Positions 1-8,852 of a stretch of DNA of 37,919 bases are shown here, in pieces (position 1 is the first letter of the stretch; each line of letters begins with the position of its first letter). The notes beneath the pieces were generated by a model, which ran no database searches, was not told the origin of the DNA, and saw nothing but the letters and a program-made list of their open reading frames with translations. The stretch comes from Halanaerobium saccharolyticum (GTDB taxonomy: Bacteria > Bacillota > Halanaerobiia > Halanaerobiales > Halanaerobiaceae), in contig NZ_QLME01000029.1 in assembly GCF_003259895.1 (NCBI RefSeq), positions 1 through 37,919 on the forward strand. The letters are read 5' to 3'. The position numbers and the translations under genes are program-made.

Positions 1-58
1 AAGGATAGGGTAGTGACTGAATATTCTGTAGATAGTATACTTTACCAATAACTCAAAT

Positions 59-748
59 TTGACAATGCTTAAATATTTTTATGCAATGCTAGTGACTCGT
101 TATAAAGAAAGTTTAGAACTTGACCACAAAATTTTTGATTTATATGAAGAAGGACTTGGAATAGTATATATTGATAGAATAAATAAATATAACTCTGAAG
201 CAATAGCCACAGTTTTATCAGATAGAAAAGCCGGTAGTCAAATGATGGTTAATAAATTTATTACTATGGGGCACAAGAAAATTGCCTATGTAGGTAATAT
301 TGAATCAGAGAGATTTATGGGTTATAAAAAAGCATTCCAGGAAAATAATTTTAAGTTGCAGGATGATTTTATTTATAATACTGGCTGGAATGATGGCTAT
401 CGAGTTGGGACAATAGCTGCCAAAAAAATTATTAAAGCTGAGAAAAGACCGACGGGTGTGGTCTGTTTTAATGATCAAGTAGCAGTAGGCTTAGTTCAAT
501 GTTTACAAAAAAATGATATTAAAGTACCTGCAGAAATATCGGTCAGTGGTTTTGATAATATTGAAATCAGTGAATATTTTAGTCCGGCTTTAACCACAGT
601 GGATATTCCCAAAAGAACTCTGGCCAGAAAAGCAGTAGAATTGTTTGTTGAGATGATAAAAAACAAAAATACTGCTGATCAAAAAAGACAGTTTATTTAT
701 CCTGTAGAATTAAAATATAGAGATTCGATCAGAAAAATAAAACAGTAA
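59..748 (+). pseudogene. LacI/GalR-family regulator, N-terminally truncated (sugar-sensor half only)
   Basis: The open frame encodes most of the periplasmic-binding-protein-like sensor domain of a LacI-type repressor. The family pattern is clear: GIVYIDR, then the MGHKKIAYVG strand, GVVCFNDQVAVGLVQCL, and ISVSGFDNIEISEYFSPALTTV with a normal C-terminus. The helix-turn-helix and roughly the first 50 residues of the sensor are absent. The frame is closed by a TAG at 29-31, and family-like sequence only begins near LVTRYKES about ten codons in. The first ten residues look unrelated. A start at TTG 59 or ATG 65 would have no good ribosome binding site. A protein without the DNA-binding domain could not repress, so I read this as a remnant, but the left window edge prevents seeing a displaced 5' half. 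Confidence 0.7.
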
Positions 749-802
749 ATATTTTACAAAAACCTTGAAACTAAATAAAGCAAATTTTAGATTGTTTAAA
801 TC

Positions 803-843
803 AAGCAGTTAGAGTCAAGGATTATGGCTCTTCTGCTTTTTTC
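803..843 (+). terminator. Rho-independent terminator after the LacI fragment
   Basis: An AAGCAG arm (803) pairs with CTGCTT (833) and an inner AGAGTC/GGCTCT pair extends the stem. A run of six T follows. It separates the LacI fragment from the kinase gene. Confidence 0.75.
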
Positions 844-872
844 TATTTGATATCAAAAGATAGGAGTTTAAA

Positions 873-2651
873 ATGAAAATAAAAAAGTTAAAAAATCGGA
901 TAATTCTATATTTTATTTTTGTAACTATTATACCTTCAATGTTTATTACCTTCTTTTATTATTATAATACAAGCAATATTTATGAAGAAAATATCTTAAA
1001 AACAGCAGTTAATGATCTTGATTATATAAAAAATAATGTAGAAGAAAGAATTACAATGGCAAACAAATTTACCGACTGGTTTTATCTTAATTCAAATTTC
1101 AATCAAATATTAACTAACAATAACACTAAGACTTCAAGTGAAGATCTCGAAGTATATAAGCAGATTAATTTACATCTTAACAACTCTCCTCTCGAAAATT
1201 ATGTTGCTTCACTAATAATTGTAGGCAATAACGGAAAAGAATTTAAATTGGCTGCAGATGGATCAATGATTGAAGTTGAAGAAATTAAGTCTCAAAACTG
1301 GTTTGAATCAGGTATGAATGTTAACAACTCAGTTTTCTGGCCTGGTTTGATAGATAATCCAGCTCTGATTAGTAATTATGAAAATGTAATCCCGGTTATC
1401 CGACCAATTTTTCATGAGACTTCATATAAAAAAATTGGTTGGGTTTTTGTTGCATTTAAAGAAAGTTTAATTACTGATATTTATAATGATAGTAATGATT
1501 CAGAGATTAAAGAATATTATACTATTGATCATAATCAAAAAATACTGGCCTCAGATCAGGAAAATATATTTTTAAATAATCAGCAGTTTCAGAGTAAAGT
1601 AAATAATATTATGAATCAGGATCAGGGCTATTTTAGAATTGGAAATAATGGAGTTGAAACCCTCTATGTATTTCAGGAGCTGAGTCAGAATAACTGGTCA
1701 GTGGTAGAAGTTCTGCCGATGACAGTTCTGGCAGAACAAAATAGAGTATTAACCTATACTTCTTTAATGATTTTTTTGGTAAGTCTAATTTTGACTACCC
1801 TGTTAATAATCTATCTTTCAAATAATCTAACAGAACCGCTCAAAAAAATAGTACGACAGGTTAATCAGATTTCACTGGGAGTTTTTGACCAGAACAAGCA
1901 TATTGAAGGTCAGGATGAACTGGGGATTTTAGGCTCAAAGATTAATACGATGGCGGAAAGCATAAAAATCTTAATGAATAAAATAAAAGATGAGGAAGAA
2001 GAGAAAAGAAGATTTGAATTAAAAGCACTTCAAAACCAGATTAATCCCCATTTTTTATATAATACTTTAAATTCTATTAAATGGATGGCAGCAGTCCATG
2101 GAGCAGTTAGTATCAAAAAAATGGTTGTAGCTCTGGGGAGATTACTGCGCAACCTTTCGGCAGATACAAATAAAGAAATTACTCTAGCAGAAGAGTTAGA
2201 GATTCTGGATGATTATGTTTATATTCAGGAAATTCGCTATAGTGGCAGAATTAAATTCAAAAAAGATATTAAAGATCCTGAGTTATTGAAATCTAAAATT
2301 ATTAAATTTATTTTACAACCTCTAGTAGAAAATGCAATTTTTCACGGGATAGAAGCAAAGGAAGAAGCAGATTTAATCAAAGTTGAAATCACAAGAATTG
2401 AAAATACTAAAAATTGTGATCTGCTGCAGATTAAGGTTTATGATAATGGGATTGGGATGACCAGAGAACAGATAACTGAACTTTTAAATGAAAAGAAGAA
2501 AATCGAACATAAACATGACTTAAATGGGATTGGACTTCAGAATGTTCAGCAGCGAATAAAAATGAATTATGGAGCTGAATATGGACTTAAGATTAATAGT
2601 GCAGCAGGAGAATTTACAGAAGTAGTTGTCATATTACCGATAAACTTTTAG
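873..2651 (+). CDS. YesM-type sensor histidine kinase
   Basis: A 592-residue membrane histidine kinase of the LytS/YesM class, which pairs with an AraC-type response regulator to control carbohydrate uptake genes. One membrane segment lies at about residues 10-30. An extracellular sensor region follows to about 285, then a second membrane segment at about 290-315 and a HAMP linker. The His-kinase box contains QNQINPHFLYNTLNSIKWMA with the presumed phospho-acceptor His393. A HATPase domain follows with QPLVENAIFHG (N box) and DNGIGM and GIGLQN (G boxes). The start has AGGAG at 862. The partner regulator begins 12 bases downstream, so the two are co-transcribed. The ligand is unknown; the transporter and glycosidase genes downstream suggest an oligosaccharide or its binding protein. 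Confidence 0.93.
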   Translation: MKIKKLKNRIILYFIFVTIIPSMFITFFYYYNTSNIYEENILKTAVNDLDYIKNNVEERITMANKFTDWFYLNSNFNQILTNNNTKTSSEDLEVYKQINLHLNNSPLENYVASLIIVGNNGKEFKLAADGSMIEVEEIKSQNWFESGMNVNNSVFWPGLIDNPALISNYENVIPVIRPIFHETSYKKIGWVFVAFKESLITDIYNDSNDSEIKEYYTIDHNQKILASDQENIFLNNQQFQSKVNNIMNQDQGYFRIGNNGVETLYVFQELSQNNWSVVEVLPMTVLAEQNRVLTYTSLMIFLVSLILTTLLIIYLSNNLTEPLKKIVRQVNQISLGVFDQNKHIEGQDELGILGSKINTMAESIKILMNKIKDEEEEKRRFELKALQNQINPHFLYNTLNSIKWMAAVHGAVSIKKMVVALGRLLRNLSADTNKEITLAEELEILDDYVYIQEIRYSGRIKFKKDIKDPELLKSKIIKFILQPLVENAIFHGIEAKEEADLIKVEITRIENTKNCDLLQIKVYDNGIGMTREQITELLNEKKKIEHKHDLNGIGLQNVQQRIKMNYGAEYGLKINSAAGEFTEVVVILPINF

Positions 2652-2663
2652 GGGGTAACAATA

Positions 2664-4163
2664 ATGGTTAAGGTGATGTTAATTGATGATGAAGTTTTAG
2701 TAAGAGTAGGTCTTAAATCCTTAATTAATTGGGAAGAAAATGGCTATCAAATTATTGCAGAAGCATCCAACGGCCAGGAAGGATTAAATTTAATTAGAGA
2801 GAGGAAACCAGAAATAGTTATTGTAGATATTAAAATGCCGCTTAAAGATGGAATAACTTTAATTCAGGAAGTTAGGGAAATGAATCTAGCTACTAAATTT
2901 ATAGTTTTAAGCAGTTTTGATGATTTTAAGCTGGTAAAAAAAGCAATGAAACTGGGGGCAGTAGATTATCTACTCAAGTTGGAACTGGACGAAAAGGAAC
3001 TCTTAAAATCACTGGAAAATGCTGCTGAAAGTATAACTTCAGGCAAACAAAATATGGATTATCAGCCCCGGCTTAACAGCTTAGCTGAGATAAAAAAGAA
3101 AAGTCTTCAAAAAATTATTGCAGCTAAAATAGCTGATGAAAAGCAGATAAAAAAGATTTTTGAAGAACTAAAAATTAATTTAATAGAGGATAAAATTCTG
3201 TGTCTAACAATAAAAATAGATGAAAAAGAGGTATTAGAAAAATTTAGTCAGGGTGATATATATCTTTATGAAAACTCCATTATCGAAATTGTTGATGAAA
3301 TTGTTAGTGATTTTTTTAATGCAGTTTCTTTTATGAATAATTGGGGAGAAATTGTAGTTTTTTTAAATTTAGATAAAGATCTAGTAACTGAAAAAGAAAA
3401 AATAGGTAATCTAAATTTGCGCCTGCATAAAATGGTTAAAAATTATTTTTCCCTTTCAATTACAATTGCTATCAGCAGTCAAAAGAATAAATTTCTTCAA
3501 TTAAGCGAAGCATTTATTGAATGTTCAGAGTGCTTAGACTATAGTTTTAGATGTGGAGAAGGAAAAGCAATTCATTATCAAAATCTGGATAAAATTAATA
3601 AGTTAGGAACAACTGATTTTATAAGTAATTTTGCTGTCCAATTTGATGAATGTCTTGAATATAAGGAAATAAAAAGAGCTGTTTTGCTGCTTGAAAAAGT
3701 TATTACAAAAATCAAAGAAAATTTTATTAGTCGAAATGATGCCATTCACTTATATTTTAAGATAACAGGTTCTTTAGAAAAAAATTTAACTTTAGAGGTA
3801 ATTGAACAGCTCTGTGGGAGTGATAATTTATATCAAAATATAGATTCAATAACTAACAATAATGATTTAATTAATTGGATGCATAATTTGTCAGAAAAAC
3901 TTAAAGTTTATATGGATAAAAAACAGGAAAATTACCTTATTTTAGCAGCTAAAAAATATCTCAAAAATAATTATAGTGAAGACTTAAGTTTAGAAAGAGT
4001 GGCCCAGGAAATAAATATTAGTTCCGGTTATTTGAGTTATCTTTTTACAGAAAAAAGTGGGATTAGTTTTATAGAGTATTTAAATCAGCTTAGAATTTCT
4101 GAAGCGAGAGAATTATTAAAAGACAAAAAATTAAAAATATATGAAATTGCTGATCAAACCTGA
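2664..4163 (+). CDS. YesN-type AraC response regulator, C-terminus cut by in-frame TGA
   Basis: The N-terminal receiver domain has the acidic pair D8-D9 and phospho-acceptor D55 in IVIVDIKMP, with the conserved Lys in DYLLK. A linker of about 270 residues follows, then an AraC-type double helix-turn-helix (LSLERVAQEINISSGYLSYLF, then RISEARELL). Translation stops at TGA 4161-4163 after YEIADQT, inside the second helix-turn-helix. The same frame continues for 25 codons that complete the family pattern (see next entry). The family normally has Gly-Tyr where TGA-TAT stands, so this looks like a single GGA-to-TGA change. The 499-residue product would lack the second recognition helix and probably cannot bind DNA normally. 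A strong GGGGG ribosome binding site precedes the start. Confidence 0.9.
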   Translation: MVKVMLIDDEVLVRVGLKSLINWEENGYQIIAEASNGQEGLNLIRERKPEIVIVDIKMPLKDGITLIQEVREMNLATKFIVLSSFDDFKLVKKAMKLGAVDYLLKLELDEKELLKSLENAAESITSGKQNMDYQPRLNSLAEIKKKSLQKIIAAKIADEKQIKKIFEELKINLIEDKILCLTIKIDEKEVLEKFSQGDIYLYENSIIEIVDEIVSDFFNAVSFMNNWGEIVVFLNLDKDLVTEKEKIGNLNLRLHKMVKNYFSLSITIAISSQKNKFLQLSEAFIECSECLDYSFRCGEGKAIHYQNLDKINKLGTTDFISNFAVQFDECLEYKEIKRAVLLLEKVITKIKENFISRNDAIHLYFKITGSLEKNLTLEVIEQLCGSDNLYQNIDSITNNNDLINWMHNLSEKLKVYMDKKQENYLILAAKKYLKNNYSEDLSLERVAQEINISSGYLSYLFTEKSGISFIEYLNQLRISEARELLKDKKLKIYEIADQT

Positions 4164-4241
4164 TATAATAATCCTTATTATTTTAGCCGTGTTTTCAAAA
4201 AAGTCACCGGTTTGAGTCCGACTGAATATAGAAAAAATTAA
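4164..4241 (+). pseudogene. Orphaned C-terminal tail of the YesN-type regulator
   Basis: This is directly in frame after the TGA and reads YNNPYYFSRVFKKVTGLSPT followed by EYRKN and TAA at 4239-4241. That is the standard end of an AraC-family DNA-binding domain (the FSRxFKKxxGxSPxEYR signature). With the TGA read through, the protein would be 525 residues, typical of the family. There is no ribosome binding site or start codon of its own. Confidence 0.85.
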
Positions 4242-4383
4242 TGAATATTAAAATTTTATAGGTTATCTAAAAATAGTATAGGAAGAACTAGACTTTATTT
4301 TTTGAAAATTAAATATTCTTAATTTAATGAGATTTGTATATGAATTATTAAAATACTGCATTTCTCTCTTAAGTTTTTCTCTA

Positions 4384-4396
4384 TATAATAAACACA
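4384..4396 (+). promoter_or_regulatory. Possible -10 element and shared 12-mer upstream of the sugar-binding protein gene
   Basis: TATAAT lies at 4384-4389 with no recognisable -35, as expected for an activator-dependent promoter. The 12-mer ATAATAAACACA at 4385-4396 recurs exactly at 7567-7578, upstream of the DUF2264 gene. Either it is part of two related promoters or it is AT-rich coincidence. Confidence 0.35.
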
Positions 4397-4428
4397 GAAC
4401 AAAAAAATATTAAGGGGGAGAAATTTTT

Positions 4429-5694
4429 ATGAAAAAGTCTTTGTTGATTAGTTTTATTTTAATAATCTCTATTTTACTGTTAACAACTCTGTCGGTAGGT
4501 GCTCAAACAACTCTACGTTTAGTGTTGTGGGATTATGATATGTCACCAGAGTATCATGAATTAATTGAAGTTTTTGAAGAGCAAAATCCTGATATTGAAG
4601 TTGAGGTAGTTGATGTTACATCTCAGGATTATGGTGATAAACTGACCGTAATGCTTTCCGGTGGAGAAGATCTTGATATTTTTGCTGTTAAAGATATGCC
4701 CGGATATTCTAACTTTATACGAATGAATCACCTGGAACCTTTGGGTAAATACATGGAGCAGGACAATTTTGATACTTCTGTTTACAGTGGTTTGATGGAA
4801 GAAATTCAGGTTGATGGTGAATACTATGCTATTCCATTTAGAACTGATAACTGGATATTGTATTATAATAAAGACCTCTTTGATGAAGCAGGAGTTGAAT
4901 ATCCAACAAATGATATGACCTGGCCTGAATTTAGAGAAAAAGCTGATGCTGTAGCTAGTGGTGAGGGTAGTAATAAGATTTATGGAGCTTATATTCAGCC
5001 CTGGATGTCTCTAGCTACAAACTTAGGTGTTTTAAAAGCTGAAGGTGAATATACTCTTGCAAATGGAGAAGATTATGACTTTTTAGCTCCTGGTTATGAG
5101 TTATATTTAAAAATGCAGTATGAAGATCAATCTGTAATGCCTTACGGTGAAGCTACAACTTCTAGTGCTCATTATCGGACTCAGTTCCAGTCTGGTAGAG
5201 TGGGAATGATGTATATTGGAACTTGGGGAATTGGTCAGCTTATTTCAGATGGTAAAGCGGGCAGACATGATATGAACTGGGGTATTGCCAAATCACCTCA
5301 CTGGGATGATATGGAAGAACCGGATTCTGCAATTGCAATTGTAACTCCAATGGCGATTAATGCAAATAGTGATAAAAAAGATGAAGCCTGGGAGTTTATT
5401 AAATTTGCAGGAAGTGAAGAAGGTGCCAAGATCTTTGCAAAACATGGAGTATTACCAGCAGTAAAGACTGAAGATGTTCTGGATGTATATACTTCTGCAG
5501 ATGGATTCCCCGAAAATGCTTCTGCAGCTCTGGAAGCAAAGCAGTTAATCCTGGAATTCCCTCCTGCTCCTAATGCAGGTGTAATTAGTTCAATTATTCA
5601 GGAAGAGCATGAATTAATTATGTTAAATGAGGTATCTGTAGAAGAGGGGATTGAGAATATAGAAAAAAGAATTGACATGGAATTAAACTGGTAA
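4429..5694 (+). CDS. ABC transporter sugar-binding protein (SBP family 1, MalE/UgpB-like)
   Basis: A 421-residue secreted solute-binding protein. Residues 1-25 form a signal peptide (MKKS, long hydrophobic stretch, VGAQ cleavage region) with no lipobox Cys, so anchoring would be by an uncleaved signal or by permease contact. The mature part shows family features: LRLVLWDYD, FEEQNPDIEVEV, IPFRTDNWILYYNKDLFDEAG, WPEFREKADAV, and a C-terminal helix region with VSVEEGIENIEKRID. The mature protein is rich in Asp and Glu, which fits a halophile. It is the first gene of a transporter set with two permeases. No ATPase gene is nearby, so a shared MsmK-type ATPase encoded elsewhere is likely. Ribosome binding site AAGGGGGAG. 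Confidence 0.93.
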   Translation: MKKSLLISFILIISILLLTTLSVGAQTTLRLVLWDYDMSPEYHELIEVFEEQNPDIEVEVVDVTSQDYGDKLTVMLSGGEDLDIFAVKDMPGYSNFIRMNHLEPLGKYMEQDNFDTSVYSGLMEEIQVDGEYYAIPFRTDNWILYYNKDLFDEAGVEYPTNDMTWPEFREKADAVASGEGSNKIYGAYIQPWMSLATNLGVLKAEGEYTLANGEDYDFLAPGYELYLKMQYEDQSVMPYGEATTSSAHYRTQFQSGRVGMMYIGTWGIGQLISDGKAGRHDMNWGIAKSPHWDDMEEPDSAIAIVTPMAINANSDKKDEAWEFIKFAGSEEGAKIFAKHGVLPAVKTEDVLDVYTSADGFPENASAALEAKQLILEFPPAPNAGVISSIIQEEHELIMLNEVSVEEGIENIEKRIDMELNW

Positions 5695-5706
5695 ATAGTA
5701 ACTTCT

Positions 5707-5735
5707 CTGGACGAGTTAATTATTAACTCGTCCAG
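5707..5735 (+). promoter_or_regulatory. Perfect 14-bp stem hairpin between binding-protein and permease genes
   Basis: CTGGACGAGTTAAT, one T, then its exact reverse complement. Only TTTATTAAAT follows rather than a solid T-run. Such intercistronic hairpins commonly protect the binding-protein mRNA or partly terminate, so less permease is made than binding protein. Confidence 0.75.
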
Positions 5736-5751
5736 TTTATTAAATAGCAGC

Positions 5752-5780
5752 AGGAGGTGACCGGGAAACCGGAAAATATG
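5752..5780 (+). promoter_or_regulatory. Ribosome binding site with a CCGG-GAAA-CCGG hairpin before the permease start
   Basis: AGGAGG (5752-5757) lies 20 bases before ATG 5778, too far for normal initiation. Between them sits CCGG GAAA CCGG (5761-5772), a stem closed by a GNRA tetraloop. If folded, it leaves eight unpaired bases between AGGAGG and ATG, which is canonical spacing. This supports ATG 5778 over the GTG at 5757, which overlaps the AGGAGG itself. Confidence 0.6.
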
Positions 5781-6710
5781 AAATTTATTAATAGTTTCTT
5801 TAATAATATATTTAAAAGCAGTGATTCTGGTGTATTAACAAGTCGTAATAGAAAAACTGCTTATTTTTTTCTATTACCTAATTTTATAGGTTTTTTTGTT
5901 TTTACTTTAATTCCAATCGCAATTGCCTTTTTCCTTTGTTTTGTCCGCTGGGACTTTTCTAATCCAATGCGTTTTGTTGGACTTCAAAACTTTACTTATA
6001 TGTTTACTGATTCAACCTTCAGGATTGCACTAAAAAATACAATCTTTTTTAGCCTTGTTGCAGTGCCTTCAACTATGGTGATTTCTCTGGGGCTGGCAAT
6101 TTTATTAAATAAAATCATTAAAGGTGTTAAATTTTTAAGAACAATGTATTTTATTCCTTATATTACTTCTATGGTGGCGGTTGCAATAGTCTGGAATATG
6201 CTTTACAGTCCTTCAATGGGGCCGATAAATAGTTTTTTAAGAAATGTTGGAATTAACAATCCCCCTGGTTGGACAGCATCAACTGACTGGTCAATGATTG
6301 CAATTATTATTATGAGTGTCTGGAAACAAATAGGTTATTATATGGTTATTTATCTTGCAGGTTTACAGGGAATACCATCCCATCTTTATGAAGCAGCAAC
6401 AATCGATGGAGCAAATTCCTGGCAGAAATTTAAGTATATTACTCTGCCAATGTTAACACCTACTACATTTTTTGTTAGTATAATGCTTTTAATTGGATCA
6501 TTTAAAGTATTTACTCAAGTTATGGTTATGACAGGCGGAGGCCCTGGACGTTCAAGTAATGTTTTAGTTTATTATATTTATAATCAGGCCTTTGTCTACA
6601 ATAGATTTGGTTATGCTTCAGCAATTGCTTTTGTATTATTTTTTATAGTATTAGCAATCACGATTTTTCAGTTTAAAAAAGAAGAAAAATGGGTTAATTA
6701 TACCGGATAA
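5778..6710 (+). CDS. Sugar ABC transporter permease (MalF/UgpA-like)
   Basis: A 310-residue inner-membrane permease of the CUT1 class. Six membrane spans are visible, starting at AYFFLLPNFIGFFVFTLIPI. The cytoplasmic EAA loop that docks the ATPase reads EAATIDGANSWQKFKYITLP. The start at ATG 5778 is chosen because the GTG seven codons upstream overlaps the Shine-Dalgarno sequence. It follows the binding protein gene after a stable hairpin and precedes the second permease by 21 bases. The two permeases should form a heterodimer. Confidence 0.92.
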   Translation: MKFINSFFNNIFKSSDSGVLTSRNRKTAYFFLLPNFIGFFVFTLIPIAIAFFLCFVRWDFSNPMRFVGLQNFTYMFTDSTFRIALKNTIFFSLVAVPSTMVISLGLAILLNKIIKGVKFLRTMYFIPYITSMVAVAIVWNMLYSPSMGPINSFLRNVGINNPPGWTASTDWSMIAIIIMSVWKQIGYYMVIYLAGLQGIPSHLYEAATIDGANSWQKFKYITLPMLTPTTFFVSIMLLIGSFKVFTQVMVMTGGGPGRSSNVLVYYIYNQAFVYNRFGYASAIAFVLFFIVLAITIFQFKKEEKWVNYTG

Positions 6711-6731
6711 TTTGGAGGTGAAAAAGTTAAA

Positions 6732-7550
6732 ATGTCAAAAACTAAAAAAATAATCGTTTATATTTTATTAATAATTGGGGCTGCAGGTATGGTTATGCCC
6801 TTTGCCTGGATGCTTTCAGCATCTTTAAAAACTAACGTTCAGGTTTTTGAGTATCCAATTAACTGGATTCCTGATAATCCTCAGTGGCATAATTATATAG
6901 AAATCTGGCGGCAGATTGATTTTTTAACATATTATAAGAATACTATTTTTCTAACGCTGGTAGTTACAGGCTTAAGCCTTTTTACAAGTAGTCTGGCAGC
7001 ATATGCTTTTTCTAAAATTGAATTTCCAGAGCGCAACTTATTATTTCTTTTATATATTGGTACTATTGCAGTACCGTTTCAGGTCATTATGATTCCTCAA
7101 TTTATGATAATTAGGAATATTGGTTTAAGTGATTCACTCTGGGCTCTGGTTCTGATTCAGGCATTTACTCCTTTTGGGGTATTTTTATTAAGACAATTTT
7201 TTATGAGTATTCCCAATGAACTGAGTGAGGCAGCCAGAATTGATGGTTTAAATAACTTTGGAATATTTACTAGAATTGTGTTACCTCTGGCCAAACCGGC
7301 TCTGGCAACTCTGGCAATTTTCCAGTTTGTATTTGTCTGGAATGATTATCTGGGACCATTAATATATTTATCTTCGGACAGTAATAAAACTATCCAGCTG
7401 GGGATAATGAAATTTATGACTCAATATTCTTCTGATTATGCTTTAATTATGGCAGCTTCTGTAGTGGCAGTAGTTCCGGTAATAATAATTTTCTTATTCC
7501 TGCAGAAATACTTTGTAGAAGGAATTGCAATGTCAGGGATTAAAAGTTAG
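6732..7550 (+). CDS. Sugar ABC transporter permease (MalG/UgpE-like)
   Basis: A 272-residue partner permease of the CUT1 class with six predicted membrane spans. The first is near residues 6-28, and the last ends in the family-typical QKYFVEGIAMSGIKS. The EAA motif reads EAARIDGLNNFGIFTRIVLP. The ribosome binding site TTTGGAGGTG sits before the start. It forms the membrane pore with the upstream permease. The missing ATPase would have to come from elsewhere in the genome. Confidence 0.93.
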   Translation: MSKTKKIIVYILLIIGAAGMVMPFAWMLSASLKTNVQVFEYPINWIPDNPQWHNYIEIWRQIDFLTYYKNTIFLTLVVTGLSLFTSSLAAYAFSKIEFPERNLLFLLYIGTIAVPFQVIMIPQFMIIRNIGLSDSLWALVLIQAFTPFGVFLLRQFFMSIPNELSEAARIDGLNNFGIFTRIVLPLAKPALATLAIFQFVFVWNDYLGPLIYLSSDSNKTIQLGIMKFMTQYSSDYALIMAASVVAVVPVIIIFLFLQKYFVEGIAMSGIKS

Positions 7551-7616
7551 TCTTAATTATGGTATAATAATAAACACATTTTAATATGATAAATATTTTA
7601 ATTGGAGAGATTCATT

Positions 7617-8759
7617 ATGACAGATAGAAAATATTGGTTAGAAACAATGCTGCAGATTGTTGATCCTGTCTTAAAAAATTTAAGTCAGGAAAAGTTAAAA
7701 GAAAAAATGCCTGTTGCCAGCAGTAAAGAGAGAGTTAAGTATAGTTACCTGGAGGCTTTTGGCCGCAGTTTAAGTGGGATTGCTCCCTGGCTTGAATTAA
7801 ATTCCAAAGATGCAGATTTAACAGACTCAGAAAAGGAAAAACTTGAAGAATATTCTCAGATGGCCCGGGATTCTATTAGAGCAGCAGTTGATCCTGATTC
7901 AGCAGATTATATGGTTTTTAATGATCAGATTAGACAACCCCTGGTGGATACTGCTTTTTTAGCCCAGGCAATAATCAGGGCCCCCCAGGAACTCTGGCAT
8001 AAATTGGATTCTTCGACAAAAGAAAATTTAGTCAGAGCCTTAAAAAGCAGCCGCCAGATTAAGCCATATTACTGTAACTGGCTTCTTTTTTCTGCAGTGG
8101 TAGAGGCTGCACTTGCTTTTATGGGAGAGGATTATGATTCAGTCAGAATTGATTATGCTTTGAGAGAACATCAGAACTGGTATCTGGGGGATGGAGTTTA
8201 TGGTGATGGGCCTGAATTTCATTTTGATTACTACAATAGTTTTGTTATTCAGCCGATGATGCTCGATATTATTAAGGTGATGCAGGATAAGGATTCCGAA
8301 ATTGCCGAGATGGAAGCAAAAATTATAACTAGAGCCAGACGTTATGGTGAAATTTTAGAAAAAATGATTGCTCCTGATGGTACATATCCACCTCTAGGAC
8401 GATCGATAACCTATAGATTTGGGGTTTTTCAACTTTTATCCCAGCTTGCTTTAATCAATCAGCTGCCAGCTTCTTTGAATCCAGCCCAGGTTAGAACTGC
8501 TCTAACTGCAGTGATCAAAAAAGTAATGTCAGCCAAAAATATGTTTGATCAGGAGGGCTGGTTAACCATTGGACTTTATGGGAAGCAGCCGGATTTGGGA
8601 GAGGAATATATTAATACAGGCAGTCTCTATCTGGCCAGTGAAGTTTTTATGCCTCTGGGGCTGGATAATAATTCTGAATTCTGGTCAACTCCTGCAGAAG
8701 ACTGGTCAGCAAAGAAGATCTGGTCAGGGGAAAATGCTCAGGCTGATCATTCACTTTAA
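7617..8759 (+). CDS. DUF2264 family protein, probable glycan-acting enzyme
   Basis: The protein is 380 residues, starting at ATG 7617, which has GGAGAGA upstream; the in-frame TTG at 7602 overlaps that site. I recognise the DUF2264 pattern: YSYLEAFGRSLSGIAPWLEL, VFNDQIRQPLVDTAFLAQAI, NWLLFSAVVEAAL, then WYLGDGVYGDGPEFHFDYYN. The family has an all-helical (alpha/alpha)-barrel look. From memory, at least some members are assigned to glycoside hydrolases acting on uronic-acid linkages, but I cannot confirm the class. There is no signal peptide, so it works in the cytoplasm on imported oligosaccharide. The GH2 gene follows after 93 bases. Assignment to the family is fairly sure; the reaction is inferred from context. 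Confidence 0.75.
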   Translation: MTDRKYWLETMLQIVDPVLKNLSQEKLKEKMPVASSKERVKYSYLEAFGRSLSGIAPWLELNSKDADLTDSEKEKLEEYSQMARDSIRAAVDPDSADYMVFNDQIRQPLVDTAFLAQAIIRAPQELWHKLDSSTKENLVRALKSSRQIKPYYCNWLLFSAVVEAALAFMGEDYDSVRIDYALREHQNWYLGDGVYGDGPEFHFDYYNSFVIQPMMLDIIKVMQDKDSEIAEMEAKIITRARRYGEILEKMIAPDGTYPPLGRSITYRFGVFQLLSQLALINQLPASLNPAQVRTALTAVIKKVMSAKNMFDQEGWLTIGLYGKQPDLGEEYINTGSLYLASEVFMPLGLDNNSEFWSTPAEDWSAKKIWSGENAQADHSL

Positions 8760-8852
8760 AAGTTAAGCTACATTGTCGGAGTTGGATTATATATTTAATT
8801 AGGGTTGATAAGATTAAATAAGACTAATTAGAGAGATAAGAGGGAGATAAAG

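Noticed and set aside
4161-4163. TGA read as selenocysteine or programmed read-through
   Set aside because: The family residue here is Gly in a DNA-binding helix, not a redox site, and I see no selenocysteine-type hairpin directly after the codon. A point mutation or sequencing error is simpler.
5757-5759. GTG as start of the first permease
   Set aside because: It overlaps AGGAGG itself, so no ribosome binding site would be left; ATG 5778 gives a normal MalF-type N-terminus.
8569-8766. 65-codon plus-strand reading frame inside the DUF2264 gene
   Set aside because: It is an alternative frame of a well-supported gene with no ribosome binding site and no protein-like pattern.
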